This document shows, one piece after another, positions 51,697-64,000 of a DNA stretch of 64,000 bases (the stretch's first letter is position 1; each line of letters opens with the position of its first letter). Below the pieces are notes generated by a model. That model was not told the DNA's origin, ran no database searches, and saw nothing but the letters and a program-made list of their open reading frames with translations. The position numbers and the translations under genes were made by a program. This stretch comes from Onthophagus taurus (Eukaryota > Arthropoda > Insecta > Coleoptera > Scarabaeidae). The DNA is taken from contig NC_091967.1 in assembly GCF_036711975.1 (NCBI RefSeq), forward strand, positions 5,146,001-5,210,000, read 5' to 3'.

Positions 51697-54079
51697 ATGT
51701 GGTACAAACGTCTCACTTATCGATTGAAATTACAACTACAACACATTAAATTCCTGAAAACTTGCTTAAGAGAAAAACTATTTCCTAACTTCACCAATAA
51801 AAATTATCCAGAACACTTACATGAAAATAAAATAATATCCTTGAAAACACAGCACATTAAAAAGACTATAAACGGACACTACAATAAGATCAACTTAATT
51901 AATATAGAACTATATTATTTGTACCAAACAATTAGTAAACAAGTACACCACATCGAACTAGAACAAAGCATTGAAGATGCCAAGAAACACGATAACAATT
52001 TATTAGAAGAAATAAATAAAAAGAAAAGAGAAAAACTACACAAACTCAGAGAAAGAAAAACTAGAGAAATAGATGAATAATTCAAAGACATTAGCACACA
52101 TAATTTTCATCCCAGAATCACAAATCTTACAAATGTTAGTTTCAGTCAGGAAGAAGAAGAATTTCTGAACAAAGGACAGAAATTTGCCACAAAAACAAAT
52201 CTTAATTTACCCCTAATTGCCATAGAAATACAATCCACTCTAAAAGGACACAAAGATGAAGAAAAGATAAAAAAGGATATACAACAAATACTTTTGAAGG
52301 AGGAAAAGAATAGAAGACATAACAACAATACCGAAAAGAAAATGATAAAAAACCAATCAAGAACTATTAAGAACATTAAACAGAAAATAGAGGAAAACAA
52401 TCTAATAGTCACACCAGGAGACAAGAACGCTGGTCTAATAATTCTAAAAAGAGAAAAATATATCTCCAAAACGGAACATTTCATGAAAGATAACAACTTT
52501 GAATTAATAAACAAGGACCCCACTAAAACCTTTCATAAAGAAACAAAAAATACCATTAAAAAATGTGAAGAAACACTTTATAAAATAACAGGTAACAAAA
52601 GAACGTTGAACATAATGAATCCTCAAATCCCAAAATTATATTCACTCATAAAATTACACAAAGAAGATCACCCCATCAGACCTATAATCAGCTGCATAAA
52701 TTCCAGTACATATAACTTATCAAAAATACTAGTTAATTTTTTGAAAAACTACATAAACTTTCAACCCAAACATACAATCATCAACCGAAATCAACTTATC
52801 TCCCTAATTACTAACCTACGATTACCCAATAAATACAAAATTTTATCATTTGACATTAAAAACTTATATACAAATATACCAGTTAAAGAAACCTTAGAAA
52901 CAATTAAAGAAATTATTCAAGATACCTTTACAAAAGAAGACGACATCAAAAATATTTTAACCTTATTTAGACAGTGTACAAAACAAAATTTTTGCCAATT
53001 CAACAACCAGATCTATAAATACAATGATGGACTTCACCTCTAAGCAGCATTCTCGCAGATGTCTTTCTTAATAAAATTGAAACAGAAAAGATTATCAATG
53101 ACAACAACCCCTACAATAAACACATTCTTTTATGGACCAGGTATGTAGATGATATTTTGGTTGTCATTGATGATGAAACAAAAATAAGTGATCTGCACAA
53201 CTATATAAATACTCTGCACAATAAATTACAATTTACGGTTGAAATTGAAAATGAAAACAAGATAAACTTTATGGACCTCACGCTTTCCAGAAATAATAAC
53301 ACAATAGAATTCTCCATTTATCGCAAACCTACACAAACCGACTGTATCATACCCTACGAATCTCATCATCACGAAAACCAGAAATATGCTTCTTTCAGAG
53401 CATATATTTGGCGAGCCTTAAATGCCCACCTTACCCAACAAGAATTTGGAAAAGAAATTAATATTATACAACAAATAGCCCAAAACAATAATTACCCACA
53501 ATATACCATACACAAACTGATTGATAAAATACAACAAAAGACCACTTTACTCAATATAACTTCTATGAGCAACGATAACAATACAAATAATAATATTATT
53601 TATCGTGCCATCACCTACCCAGGAAAAATTTCCCATAAAATTCAAAAAATATATAGACAATATAACATCTGTTTATCCTTCAGATCTAACAACACCACCA
53701 AGAATAAAATAGTTAATAACAAAGACAAAACAGACTTTTTACAAAAAAGTGGTATATACCAACTAGAATGTGACACTTGTGGAGCCATATACATAGGAGA
53801 AACTGGTAGAAGCCTTATCCAGAGAATCAAAGAACACAAAACTAGAGAAAGCTCAAATTTTGGAAGACATCTTATGTTTAATAATCACAACTTTGATGAA
53901 AGGAAAAATAGCAAAATAATACATCAAATGAACAAGAGCCTCCACATGGAACTACTAGAACTCTACGAAATTAATAAGTTTAAACATGACAACGCAAACA
54001 TTGAAATACTAAACGAACAGATTTTACCACAAAAAACACCACTATATTGCTGTTTAAAAAACCCATTCCCAAAATAATG
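51697..54079 (+). mobile_element. Penelope-like retroelement: RT plus GIY-YIG endonuclease, lightly damaged
   Basis: Nearly the whole protein is readable in three stretches. 51697-52077 is a charged N-terminal part closed by TAA. 52081-53040 carries RT blocks: TPGDKNAGLIIL, PKLYSLIKLHK, RPIISCINSSTYNLSKI, LSFDIKNLYTNIP. A small deletion with frameshift near 53037 removes the MGS of the next block, and the frame resumes as PLSSILADVFLNKIE, then RYVDDILVVID (catalytic YVDD) in 53040-54079. The C terminus holds a GIY-YIG nuclease: SGIYQLECDTCGAIYIGETG and RIKEH. Only two lesions, so decay is recent. Confidence 0.92.
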
Positions 54080-54888
54080 CACTTTTCTCATCAAAAGAGA
54101 GAATCAAGTTTGGTAGCGACTCGATTCCTTCGAATGTACCTCCCATGTTAATTCTGTTTCATTTTGAAGATTTATGCATTTTATAGTTTATATGAAGAAA
54201 AGATAGAATTATTTATTCCATTTTTGTGATGTTTGGATGTATTGTAGATGGGCAAATTTTGTCGTTTTAACTTTGAATATTGATTGCGAAAACAATAGTA
54301 TAATTTGATTTGTTTTATCTCAAATTTTATAAATTAAATACAGATTCCTATTTTTTCAATTGTTCATAACCTAGAAATAACTCATTTGCCCAACTTGTCA
54401 CACATATAATAGTTGGCGAGTTTATTTATTAATATTAGTTTTTGTGATAGATAGTTGTAGTTTAGTGCATGAATAGATATAATAATAAGCAAACATTCAC
54501 TTCCCAACGTTTATAGAAACTAGTTAACGTAAGTGTTTTTTACAATTAATAGTCCCTCTTTTGTTAACCTATAAAATATAATTATGAATAATTTTTATAC
54601 TTACCTTTGTAGAGGTCTCTGAAGACGGTAATGTAACCGAAACTAGTAAGACAAATATATAAATAATCACCATAGTATATAATTTTAATTAATATTTACC
54701 TTATCATAATAAAGGTAAGAAGAAAAACTGAAAATCTCTAGGGATCACCGATGTGGGAATCTTACTTACTTTAAAACATGGGCTTGTAGAATCCGTCATG
54801 GAAAAGTTACCAGTAGTCAAAAAAAAATTTTCGGTTTTAGATTTTGAGATATTATGACAATTTTGGGACTCTAGACCAAGAACTTATA
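54080..54888. other. 3' region of the Penelope element and flank
   Basis: AT-rich DNA after the stop codon. The element probably ends between about 54660 and 54720. Apart from the hammerhead-like motif nothing specific is seen. Confidence 0.4.
54615..54652 (+). ncRNA. Hammerhead-like motif in the Penelope 3' region
   Basis: GUCU-CUGAAGA-CGGU...ACC-GAAAC-UAGUA-AGAC. CUGAAGA (54619-54625) and GAAA (54639-54642) fit the hammerhead core, GUCU/AGAC forms stem I, A42-U47 and C43-G46 a minimal two-pair stem III with UA just before the expected cut. Stem II (GGU/ACC) has one extra C on its 5' side. Penelope elements are known to carry minimal hammerheads, so the position fits, but this copy may be inactive. 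Confidence 0.45.
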
Positions 54889-56042
54889 CAGGGTGTCCCG
54901 CAACGATTGTACAAAACTGCATCAGCGTATTCTATGATCAAAAATAAACAAAAAAAGCCTAATAAACATAGGTCCGAAAATGGACCATTTTCGAAATATT
55001 CAAAGATTTAGTTTCATAAGTTGATATTGTTAACATCATGAATTTAAATTTGAAAACATTAACAAATCACCACATTTTAAGGGAGCTCTTGCTTTATCCT
55101 TATCATTACAACAACGTTCAAGCTCTAACAGAAAAGGATGGCGAAAAGAGAGAGATTTTTTGTAGGTGGGCCATACAGGAAGAAGTAGTAAACGTCGACT
55201 TTCCCATAAACATTGTATTTACGGATGAAGCAACATTTACTCAAAGCGGAATTTTTAATATTCATAATGCGCACGTTTGGAGCGATGAAAATCTCCATGC
55301 AATACTAGAAACTCATCATCAGTGGCGATTCAGTGTTAATGTATGGGCTGGAGTTATAGGTGATCAGTTATTAGGTCCATTTTTTCTTCCAAAGAGATTG
55401 ACAGCCGATGCCTACATACATTTTTTATAAAATGACCTTACAGAGGCATTTGATGAATTACCTCAACAAATTCTAGAAGATTGCTACTTTATGCACGATT
55501 ATGCACGCGCTACTCGAGCATACTTAAATAACAGATTTGGCAATAAGTGGATTGGCCGAGGAGGGCCACCTCGTTCACCAGATTTAAATCCGTTAGATTT
55601 TTGGTTTTGGGGACATTTAAAACAAATTGTTTATTCTGAAGACGTTCAAAATGTGCAGGATTTGAAGAATCAAATTAGTAACGCATTTGACACAGTAAAA
55701 CAAATTCCTGGTATCTTTGAACGCATTAGAAGTTCATTTAGAAAACGTATCCGTTTGTGTTTAGAAGTAAATGGTGCGCATATTGAACATTTATTATGAC
55801 ATGAATCTTTTCCAATTTGTTAAATATTCGTTGTTTTTCATCGTAACCATGGTAATCATATAATTACTGCATCTAAATCGTTATAATTAATGATGTTTAC
55901 AATAGGTCAGCTTATGAAACTAAAACTTTGAATATCTAGAAATTGGTCCATTTTCGGACCTATGTTTATTAGACTTTTCTTGTCTGTTTTCGATCAGAAA
56001 ATACGCTGATGCAGTATTGTACAATCGTTGCGGGACACCCTG
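54889..56042 (+). mobile_element. Tc1/mariner-superfamily element, internally decayed
   Basis: CAGGGTGTCCCGCAACGATT at left and its inverse at right, about 135 bp of terminal inverted repeat, TA on both flanks. The transposase, 55038-55799 plus strand, is interrupted by one TAA at 55428-55430. Core motifs: FTDEATFTQSG (first Asp intact), MHDYARAT in place of the usual H-D-G/N-A-P, and SPDLNPLDFWFWG (third acidic residue). The N-terminal DNA-binding part is missing, so this copy cannot move by itself. Confidence 0.88.
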
Positions 56043-57995
56043 TATATGACCTTTTAAAATCTTTTACTTAAAGAATCTAAAAAAAATCAAACTTTGCTCC
56101 AGTTGAGCAAAATTTTTTCCTTCTAGTAAGAGTTAAACATGTTTGATTTTTAAAATAAACCATGAAAGCGGATTATCATCATCTCAATGAAGATAGATCT
56201 CAATCCCTCTTTCCAAGCTAGACGACATCGTTTTAGGAGCTTTTAGATGCAGTGCAACACGACGGGCGTTAAGGCAATATTTGCATTACGAGGAGAGTTC
56301 GCGCCCCAGCGCATCAACGTAGCCAGTCACGTGTCTGTTGAGGGGAGACCCCCTTTGTGACCCATTATACCCAACTATACTTACTCAAGGTTCACACGTG
56401 GACGATTACCTACAGAGTTCCCTAATCAAAATTATCCAAAATCTTACGTTAATTTCTATTTGAATTGAGTTGGAATGAAAAAAGAAGACGTTTCTTCTTT
56501 TAAAAAGTATCTTTGTGGACATTTTTCGTAATTGGATAGGAGGATGATCGGTGATGTGTAATTTAGTAGGCGTGTGTCCATTGTGGTCGATTAAAGAGTC
56601 CATCCAACCTATTGGGGTGCTGAGTTCAATTCTTTAACGTTGAATGATGACACGTGACCACGTAGAGGAAATGTTACATTAACGTGGAATTAGCGATTAT
56701 ATAATTTGGTGAATAAACTCATTGACTTGGAGAGTCTTTTATAAATTTTCTAGATGATGAAATGTCGTGAGATCGTTTTTATTTCCCTTTTCCATTAATT
56801 TTATTAGAATTAGAAAATTTTTTTATTCTGCCCACACGCAGACAAAAAAAATATAACGATATATCAACTGTTAGACAGACGGACAATCGAGTACAACTCA
56901 TCGAAAAGTTGAGCACCAAGGGGTTGAAGAGCGGGGGATTGAGGGACGCAACACCGCGCGACGAATTCAACCTGAATACAAACAGCCATAATTCAACAAA
57001 TCGGTGACAGCGCGGCACAGAAGGTCTTCCACGACTATACGTTATGGATACGGGACGTTTCAAAAAAGCACGCAGCGTCTTCTGTGCTTATTTTTTTTAT
57101 TACTGTTATTGTCAACTTTTTTTTTTGAATCCGACACGTAACCTTGCTCTTATATCAACGTTTACCTTTGAGACGTCGCGATCTCTGTGACTTATAGGTA
57201 CCATTACACGAACCAGTTTATGATTGTATCCGAAGGTTGATTAATTTAAAACTTAAAACCAGGAAATGTTGGATGTCTTGAAAAAAAAGGCATTCCGAAT
57301 TGAACGTTTAAAATTTATTTATATCAAAAGTTATTCCAAATGTTCAGAAAATGCTTCTAATGTTTCAAAATTAATGCCAGAATTTCTAGATATAAATCCT
57401 TGAATATCTGTAAAAATTTTTGCAAAGCCTTAAAAGTCTTTGGACATTTTGATGAATTCCAGAAGATGTCCATACGAAAATAATACAATTAATTCTTCTC
57501 GGCTAATCGTACCCGTGTCGGAAGTCTGGATTTCCCAATTGTGTGGTCAGTAATGGGTTTGAGTTTCAAAGGAGCTTAGATATCACCTGAACTAGAAAAC
57601 GTTGTCAAGGTCCAGTACCATATACCTAATCAAAGCGAAGAGCACACATCTATCGTATTCCGCACGCTATTCACGATTTTTACCAGACCAATGTTATGAT
57701 ATTCACGTAATCTGCATTGATAAAAGAGAAAAATTATTTTAGAATTTAGATTTCTAGTTTAAAAATTATTTCCTAATGATTAGCGTTGCGTCTCAACATG
57801 GCTAAACCAGATATCAGTATTTTGGGTGTCTTTAAGTAGTATTCTGAATTGATCCCAGTGTTCAATGCAAAACTCGATCAAGTCCAAATTGGCCTTACAC
57901 ATCCTCCACGACGCTTTTTTTGTTAGAGTATACACTTGTTTTTTGTCCACAGTGAGATGGAAAGTGCAGATCTTTATTATTATTACTCACTCATA
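56043..57995. other. Spacer; GC-richer patch, no gene seen
   Basis: 56160-56420 and 56840-57060 are GC-richer (GCGTTAAGGCAATATTTGC, GCGCGACGAATTCAACC) and may be regulatory. The rest is AT-rich without recognisable features. Confidence 0.35.
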
Positions 57996-58113
57996 CAGGG
58001 TGACCATTATGTATGGAATTATAGCATATATCTCGGTAAATGTTTACTTTATAAAAAAATATTTTATACAAAAGTTGTTTAATATTTTATTTGCCATAAT
58101 AAGACTGCATTGT
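57996..58113. mobile_element. Solo end of a mariner-like element
   Basis: CAGGGTGACCATTATGTATGG and the following 100 bases match 6685-6802. No opposite end was found nearby. Confidence 0.6.
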
Positions 58114-58317
58114 CAATTTTAAAATTAAGTAAACACTTTCGAGACACATTCACTTAGTTCCAGATTGTTAAAAAAATTATCAAAAAATATTGTATGGTTT
58201 TTTTTTTGTTCAAGACCCTCAGAAAACTTGTACACAACCCTAGAACCTAGGCTCTGTCCCATAAGTTAATCCTGGGATTTTCCAAGATAAATATCGAATT
58301 TCAAAGAGCATCTCGAC

Positions 58318-58629
58318 TTATCGCAGAAGTTTATAAAGACAATACTTAAAAGCTTTTTCTAAATGATCTAACAACGGCCATACTTTATAAAGACTATAAA
58401 AATATTTCGAATCACTATTAGGCATAGCAGAGTAATGATTGATATGCAAGTGTCCTAATAGCCAAGCAAATCTTTTTTGCGTCATAAGAGAGCTAATGTA
58501 AGAATCACGTAGATCTGGTGCACTGGACCAATAATCTTTGTAACTTAGCCAATGCTTGATCCTCATAAGTAAATTGATTCCTAAAAAGGCACCGCACGTC
58601 GTTCTCCTGTAATGTTTTCTAGTACGCAT
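58318..58629 (-). pseudogene. piggyBac-type transposase fragment
   Basis: A 103-codon open stretch with AFLGINLLMRIKHWLSYKDY, WSSAP, and RFAWLLGHLHINHYSAMPN, followed by YKVWPLLDHL. Spacing and wording fit the region before the first catalytic Asp of piggyBac transposases (F-x-G-I-x-x-x-M-G/R-I, YWS, R-F-x-x-I-L-x-x-L-H-F-x-D). The catalytic part is absent and no inverted ends were seen. Confidence 0.75.
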
Positions 58630-60375
58630 TTGTTCTTCAAGTTTGCCTGAAAAACCTAAAAATAGTTGAAACAGAGAATATGGTGTCGGATTTGAGCTTA
58701 AACTGTTTTTTTAATTCTTGCTTGAAGTACAGATAAAGTTTTCTTGTCATCTATCACGTATTTCAATTGGTGGTCTACATTATAAACCATTGGGTGAAAA
58801 TTTAGGTGGTTTATTTTTTGTACCACTGCATCAGTAAGAGTTAAATGATTTACTTATATAACTTTTTTTTTGTTATTATCAATACATGTTGTTGTGTTTG
58901 TTATGGTTGTTTTTCAATTTCATCATCGTCGTTATTTTCGTTCGTCGGGTCGCGATATTTCATACCCGATGAGCCCCCGGCGAAGAAACTACACCGATCG
59001 CGGGCGGCTAATTGCTCTGTCGGCGAGAGAAACGGAATGAAATACTGCGGGTCGCGTTTTAATTGCACCTTGTTAACCGCGGTAGTTGGTTACCCGAAGG
59101 ATTTGGAAGTCTCAGAACCGCCTTAAGGTAAAAAACCGTTCATCATCCACTTCATATGACTACACACAAGTCAAATTGAATCGTCTTTGTAGAACTAATC
59201 AAATAGTTATTATTTTGGTTAATTTTTTTGTTTTAGTTCTTTTATTTCGATCCTTTAATCAATGACCGTGGCAAAACGAAAAATGACGATCCCAGTCTCT
59301 TTAACCCCTCATACTAATAATTCCGACTTAGTTGGGTCTCCGAAAAGTGAGTCCCCAAAAGGAAAAGCCGCGGTAATAAGAAAAACGACTTAAAAGAGTA
59401 AAGGGCTACGTCGGGGCGTTGACGTATTCGGTGCATAAATCGGTCCCGACGAAAACGGGCTTCAACTGAATCGCCTGGATCCCTTCTGTGATCCGCTGCC
59501 GCCGAGCTCTTTCGTATACCAACCTCTTCAACGTTAATAAATAATAAATATTAATAACGGTGGCGGCGGCGGGGCGCACCAAGACTCTCCATGGTGATTT
59601 GCGGCCAGGCGGGACCGGGAGTTCAGACTTTGAAAAATTTATCGAACCGACCCAATTAAAACGTTACGCAGATGGCTTCCTATGTTAATTCTTTTTTTAT
59701 ATTAATTGATCATATTAATTGGATTTTTTCTAACAAATATAAGTTAACAGTTAACCAATAAATATCATTCCTAACATTCCATCACTTTCTATCTTCTCTC
59801 TGCTGGTTGATCTATCATCATTTCCAGGAAAAGTACACATAGTTATGTCAGTTTCTATGACTACTACTTCCCTACGCAGGCACCAGCACTTTAAATCCTT
59901 CTCTTCTGTGATATGCTTAAAACAGAATCTCTCTCCATTTAATCCATTGGGAATTTTGAGAAACTTTTTATTTTGACGAACTATTCGTAGTAAACGTCAA
60001 TTGTGTTGAATGCACAATTGCAAATCATATTGCTTTTGTGATTTACTCAACTTTCTGCTCAAGTGGCATAATTGCTAGTACTGCTAAATAATTGTGGACA
60101 GTTCTGCAACTAAAGTATTTAGCATCTGTGGAATATGCCAAATTGTTGGGGATCTTTAGACGGCTAAAATAACAAAATTAAATATCCTAAAAAATCAGGC
60201 TTGTCAACATTTTATATGCATTGCAATAAGAACTGCATGGATGTCAACAAACAACAGCAAGCAGGTTACGAGATTACTTTACAGAGCTTCAAAGTATAGT
60301 ATCCTAACAACCACGAGTCAGTTCACATGCAAGGCGAGGTTATGTAGCTAATCTAGAAGACTATGAGAGTTCGGT
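58630..60375. promoter_or_regulatory. Spacer with the largest GC-rich block of the right half
   Basis: 58930-59110 and 59240-59650 are GC-rich (GGTGGCGGCGGCGGGGCGCA, CTGCCGCCGAGCTCTTTCG). No long ORF crosses 59400-59650. 59660-60375 returns to AT-rich DNA without features. Confidence 0.35.
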
Positions 60376-60439
60376 GTGAAAATATTTGTTTTAAAACAAG
60401 TAAATGCTACTTTGGTGTGGTCGAGACTTAACGTATTCC

Positions 60440-60890
60440 AATTATTTTTGAAGATATTCAAAATGTCGCCCTGCAACATCAGCACAGCTTCTAATTCTGC
60501 GTTAAAAGAAAGCCCGGTCTCTTACTCAAACTTTTTAAGTAGCCCCATAAACAAAAATCTGCGTGATTCAAATCTACAGATTGTGCATGCCATGAAATGA
60601 AATTCCATCTCCCAAGAAATGTGTTATTTATATCTCTGATTTAACAGCTTTAAAGTTGGTCCTAACAACCTGTCTCCTATGATGCCTAACCAAATGTTTA
60701 GACTAAAACGCTTTTCTGGTGAAACCAGCTTCATTAATGAATAGAATGTTAGTTAAAAAGTCTGGGCGTTCAATAACTTCCCGTAGAAACCATTGACAGA
60801 ATCTCTTACGAGGTAATACTGAGGAGTGTGAGCTTGCACATATTGAATATGATACGAATAAATGACCTGCTCGTGGAGAGTTCTCCAAAC
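60440..60890 (-). pseudogene. Tc1/mariner-type transposase relic
   Basis: Minus strand 60888-60703 reads RKRFCQWFLREVIERPDFLT then ILFINEAGFTRKAF, matching the F-C-x-W-x-L...F-x-x-x-I-x-F-T-D-E-x-x-F block; the Asp has become Asn. Scraps of the following part continue to about 60440 with stops. Confidence 0.65.
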
Positions 60891-60901
60891 ATGTGCTACA
60901 A

Positions 60902-61550
60902 CTTGAACCTAAATCATACTAGTTTTGCAAAATTTTTGATTTCTTGGTGAATATCCGACGTCATTAATATTAGTCATATCTATGGGTGTATTGTATATTT
61001 ATTTTCTTATATGTATGTGGTTTTCTGGCCATAGAGCCAGCTTGGCTATCACCAGCAGTCTGCCAAAGTCATCAAAGTAAATAGTATTAACAAGTTGCCT
61101 GCACTTCAACTATGTGAAGCACTTTGATGCGATTATCACAGCCACTCCCTAATTGAACTGTTGGATAAGCTTCACATTTAACCATTTTACCGTTCTGCTT
61201 TATTTTTCAATTTCTTGCCATCTAACTTGAGCCTAAATCATACTAGTTTTGCAAAATTTTTGATTTCTTGGTGAATCTTTAAGGTCATTAATATTAGTCA
61301 TATCTATGGGTGTCTTGTATATTTATTTTCTAATATGTATGTGGTTTTCTGGCAATAGAGCGAGGTTGGCTATCACCACCAGTCTGCAAAAATCATCAAA
61401 GTTAAGAGTATTACCAAGTTGCCTGCACCTCAACTATGTGATGCACTTTGATGCGATTATCAAAGCCGCTCCCTAATTGAATCGTTGTAAAAGCTTTATA
61501 ATTAAGCATTCTACCGTTCTGCTTTATTTTTCAATTTCTTGCCATCATTC
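60902..61550. repeat. Direct tandem duplication of about 324 bp
   Basis: 60902-61224 and 61228-61548 agree at roughly 90% (shared CCTAAATCATACTAGTTTTG, ATATGTATGTGGTTTTCTGG, TACCGTTCTGCTTTATTTTT). It lies directly next to the mariner relic. No coding function is visible. Confidence 0.85.
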
Positions 61551-63527
61551 TTGTTTCTGCTAAATATAGAAAAGATGCAGAATTAGAAAAGTATTCCACA
61601 ATATTTTTTCTTCCGTATCTTATTCTAAATCCCTTTTAAAAAAACTATCATCTCCGTGGTAGTCGAGTCCCCACACTGTTTCGACTGTATATCCACCAGA
61701 AATAAAACCCATAGGAAAAACAAAAAATTGCTCCTCCTTATATTGAAGAGAGGGGATATCCAAAAATCGACATTGCCAACAGAACGAAATAAAACAAACA
61801 TATAGACCGGTGGCTGCGTCGAAACGAGGCGTGGTTTCATCGGCACGCCCAACACATAGATGAATCAGGGGAAGCTTTCCAAACGACCAATAGCGTTTTG
61901 GGATTGCCGAAAGGATTTCTATATGGGGAGTAGGTTTCTTCGAGGTCCAGTTGAATCTTTGACGTAGAAGCGAAAGCATTGATTTCGTTACAATCAATTT
62001 AAAAAAAAAAACTAATTAGTAAGCTTGTAAATAAATAATAAAATAAAAGTATATTCATAAAACTGTAGTGAGTGACGAAGATCGTGGGTTTTCAGTGTAA
62101 TTAACTGTTTCGTGAAAGCTAGATGAAAATAGCGCAACCATCTCCTGTATAATGAAGGCAAGTTTTTTTTGTATATATATTTTTTTGTTTTCTAGTTCTT
62201 TTTATGATCGCAATAAAAGAGACAGTGAAGTCTCGTTGAAATCCTAAAACCCACGCAGTATTTACAAACGCCGGTTGATTTTCGATCGTAATTTAGGTGT
62301 CGCCGGGCTCGTTTTAATCCCATTTAGGTGCCGGCGAAAAAGGGTACCAGCCGATTTCGATGATTATGCACATATTTATTGGGTAATTTGCATATTGAGT
62401 CGCAGCAGGACGCCCGGATTTATTTCCACGGGATCTATTTAGGCCGGACTTTATCGAGACTGCATATAAATAAGCGGTATAAATAAGTTCAAACAAAAGT
62501 AACTAAAATAACAACCGATCGGAAAATATTACGCGCTACATAGCAATTTATTGGTATTAACGTTAGCACTCCCATTTAAAACTATGTGTCTAAAGCTAAA
62601 TAGGAAATACATAAATTTTAAAGTATATTAGTTACTATAAATAAACCTGGATAATTATTTATAGTGTCATTTTAATTTTAAGGGCTAATTATTTTACATT
62701 ATTGGTAACTTATAGAAATAGAAAAATTTCCTAGGTTAGGAAATATCTTGATTGTGTATTAGCATTGATCTCCAGAATATTTTTAGATTCGTTATCTTTT
62801 CCTCTACGATAGACATCGGTGACTATTTTAGTAATTTTGACAAATTTAGTTGAGATATAGAACCTTACAAGAAACTTATCTATACATGTTCTCTCTACCA
62901 AAATCTGCAGAGAAGAGATAAAAACAATTAGGAATAAAAGTCTTGAAAAGATATTATAAATTTGAAATTGTCTCAATGCGGACCACGTAGACAACATGAT
63001 TTGTGCGTTTATATCTTGCACAATTTACTCAGTTTATCCTATTATATGAAATGTATTCATGTAATGTTTAATTTGGAGACTTGCAAATAAATTTTGCTAT
63101 TCCTAGTCTAACAGCAAAATTAATGTCTCGTTTTGGACATAACAGATTTTTTGCCTATCAATCTGTTTTGTCTACTTCCAGATGCTTTGTTCTTATTCAG
63201 AATTATTTTTCACTTCTTTATAGATTTTCTGTCATCTTCTAGGTTTTGCCTTTATTCGACGTTTTATTACATTCAGATTTTTCTCTTCTTTCTAATCTTC
63301 TAGCTTTTTCCTCCGTCAAAATTGACTTAAATTTGTTGCTTGTTTCTGGCTTTCTTTCCTCTTTGTACTATATGGTTACTTCTGACTTGTTTCAGCTTCA
63401 TTCCTTCTGATTTCGTTCAGGTTCCTTTTGTATACTTTTCTCTCTAAAAAATATGACAGCACATTCATTCTAATAACGTTGGTAGTACAAAAACAGTTAT
63501 TCCATCAACGTCAGAATTATATACATA
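61551..63527. other. Spacer with unexplained ORF and a dense AT/GC-mixed block
   Basis: 61620-61997 minus is open for 125 codons (IPKRYWSFGKLPLIHLCVGR) but matches no family I know, so it is left as non-coding. 62250-62480 looks regulatory: ATTTGCAT octamer, TTTATTGGGT, TATAAATAAG repeats close together. 63100-63450 is a long pyrimidine-rich tract (TTTCTGTCATCTTCTAGG-like words repeated) of unknown origin. Confidence 0.3.
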
Positions 63528-64000
63528 CAGGGTGTCTCAGCGAGACCGGTCATTAGACGTTTCTGGGGTTCTGGCGAAAATAAAAATTTGAGAATTCAGA
63601 CTTAAGTATTATCAATTACGATCTCTTCGTCTAAAATATTTTCAGATTTCTTGCACTTCCGGTTATACCGGAAGTCGCCACCAACTTTATCTTTTTAAAT
63701 GGAACACCCTGTATATTTTTACATATTTGGATTTGTTTGTTTTCAAAGTTTATAAATAACTTTACTTTTTGCAATTTGATTCGGTCGTTCTCGAGTTATT
63801 CGAATTTTTCTAGAAAAATCTGCTCCAGCAGACATTTGTTCAAAAAATCAGAAAACACTCAATTTTTGGGATATCAATTTAGGATTGAGAACATGCTTAA
63901 GCAACATGATGGTGTATGTTTTGGTGCCGAGAACTGCGGTCTAGAACGTTTGATCACTTTACTATGGCACGTTAACTTTTCAAAATTTGGAAGTACCATA
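63528..64000 (+). repeat. Dispersed repeat, inverse of 12183-12633
   Basis: Begins CAGGGTGTCTCAGCGAGACC; the part to 63711 ends GGAACACCCTGTATA and is a short mariner-type MITE. The match with 12183-12633 continues to about 63990, beyond the MITE, so the MITE lies inside a longer repeat that runs off the window. Confidence 0.75.

Noticed and set aside
62731..63021. 96-codon minus-strand ORF
   Set aside because: AT-rich chance ORF with no family match, no splice context and no repeat relation.

Overview
This is a window of AT-rich animal nuclear DNA, almost certainly from an insect. The two main genes are insect-type orthologues of Mbs (myosin phosphatase targeting subunit) and Pep (protein on ecdysone puffs). 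Introns follow GT-AG rules and include one of only 49 bp. The spacer DNA is crowded with Tc1/mariner, PIF/Harbinger, hAT, piggyBac, Penelope and LINE remains. A beetle is my best guess, but nothing seen proves the order.

Layout. (1) 2115-25628, minus strand: a complete Mbs/MYPT gene. I could join 17 coding exons in one consistent reading frame, giving about 957-961 residues: PP1-binding KIKF motif, ankyrin repeats, both ROCK-type RRST sites and a C-terminal coiled coil. It has two tandem, mutually similar last coding exons and an internal alternative first exon (9956-10489) that would make a short C-terminal isoform. Its introns hold an intact PIF/Harbinger transposase, a nested mariner, a palindromic element and several relics. 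(2) 25629-26857: divergent promoter region. (3) 26858-33240, plus strand: Pep homologue, seven coding exons, 683 residues, four C2H2-like zinc fingers. Two of its introns carry three box H/ACA snoRNAs between them (one in intron 2 of the coding region, one each in the last two introns, counted below), each with two pockets that match conserved 18S rRNA segments and obey the 14-nt spacing rule. The last intron also carries a Stowaway-ended mariner-like relic. (4) 34920-35159: an unrecognised 80-codon 5' exon with a good donor whose continuation I do not find. (5) 35160-64000: gene-poor, repeat-rich DNA with one two-exon SLC17-like transporter (44196-45771), a 287-bp satellite array (about 46957-49760), a nearly complete Penelope-like element (51697-54079), mariner copies and several GC-rich blocks that look like regulatory DNA rather than exons.

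How the parts work together. Mbs protein targets PP1 to myosin light chain and other substrates and is switched off by Rho kinase at the RRST sites; the alternative ends would change dimerisation. Pep is a nuclear hnRNP-type protein, and its pre-mRNA doubles as a host for ribosomal RNA pseudouridylation guides. To be exact about snoRNA placement: one lies in the intron 27220-28005, one in 30334-30566 and one in 30670-32620, so three separate introns each carry one guide. The mobile elements are mostly dead; only the Harbinger transposase reads through without a break.
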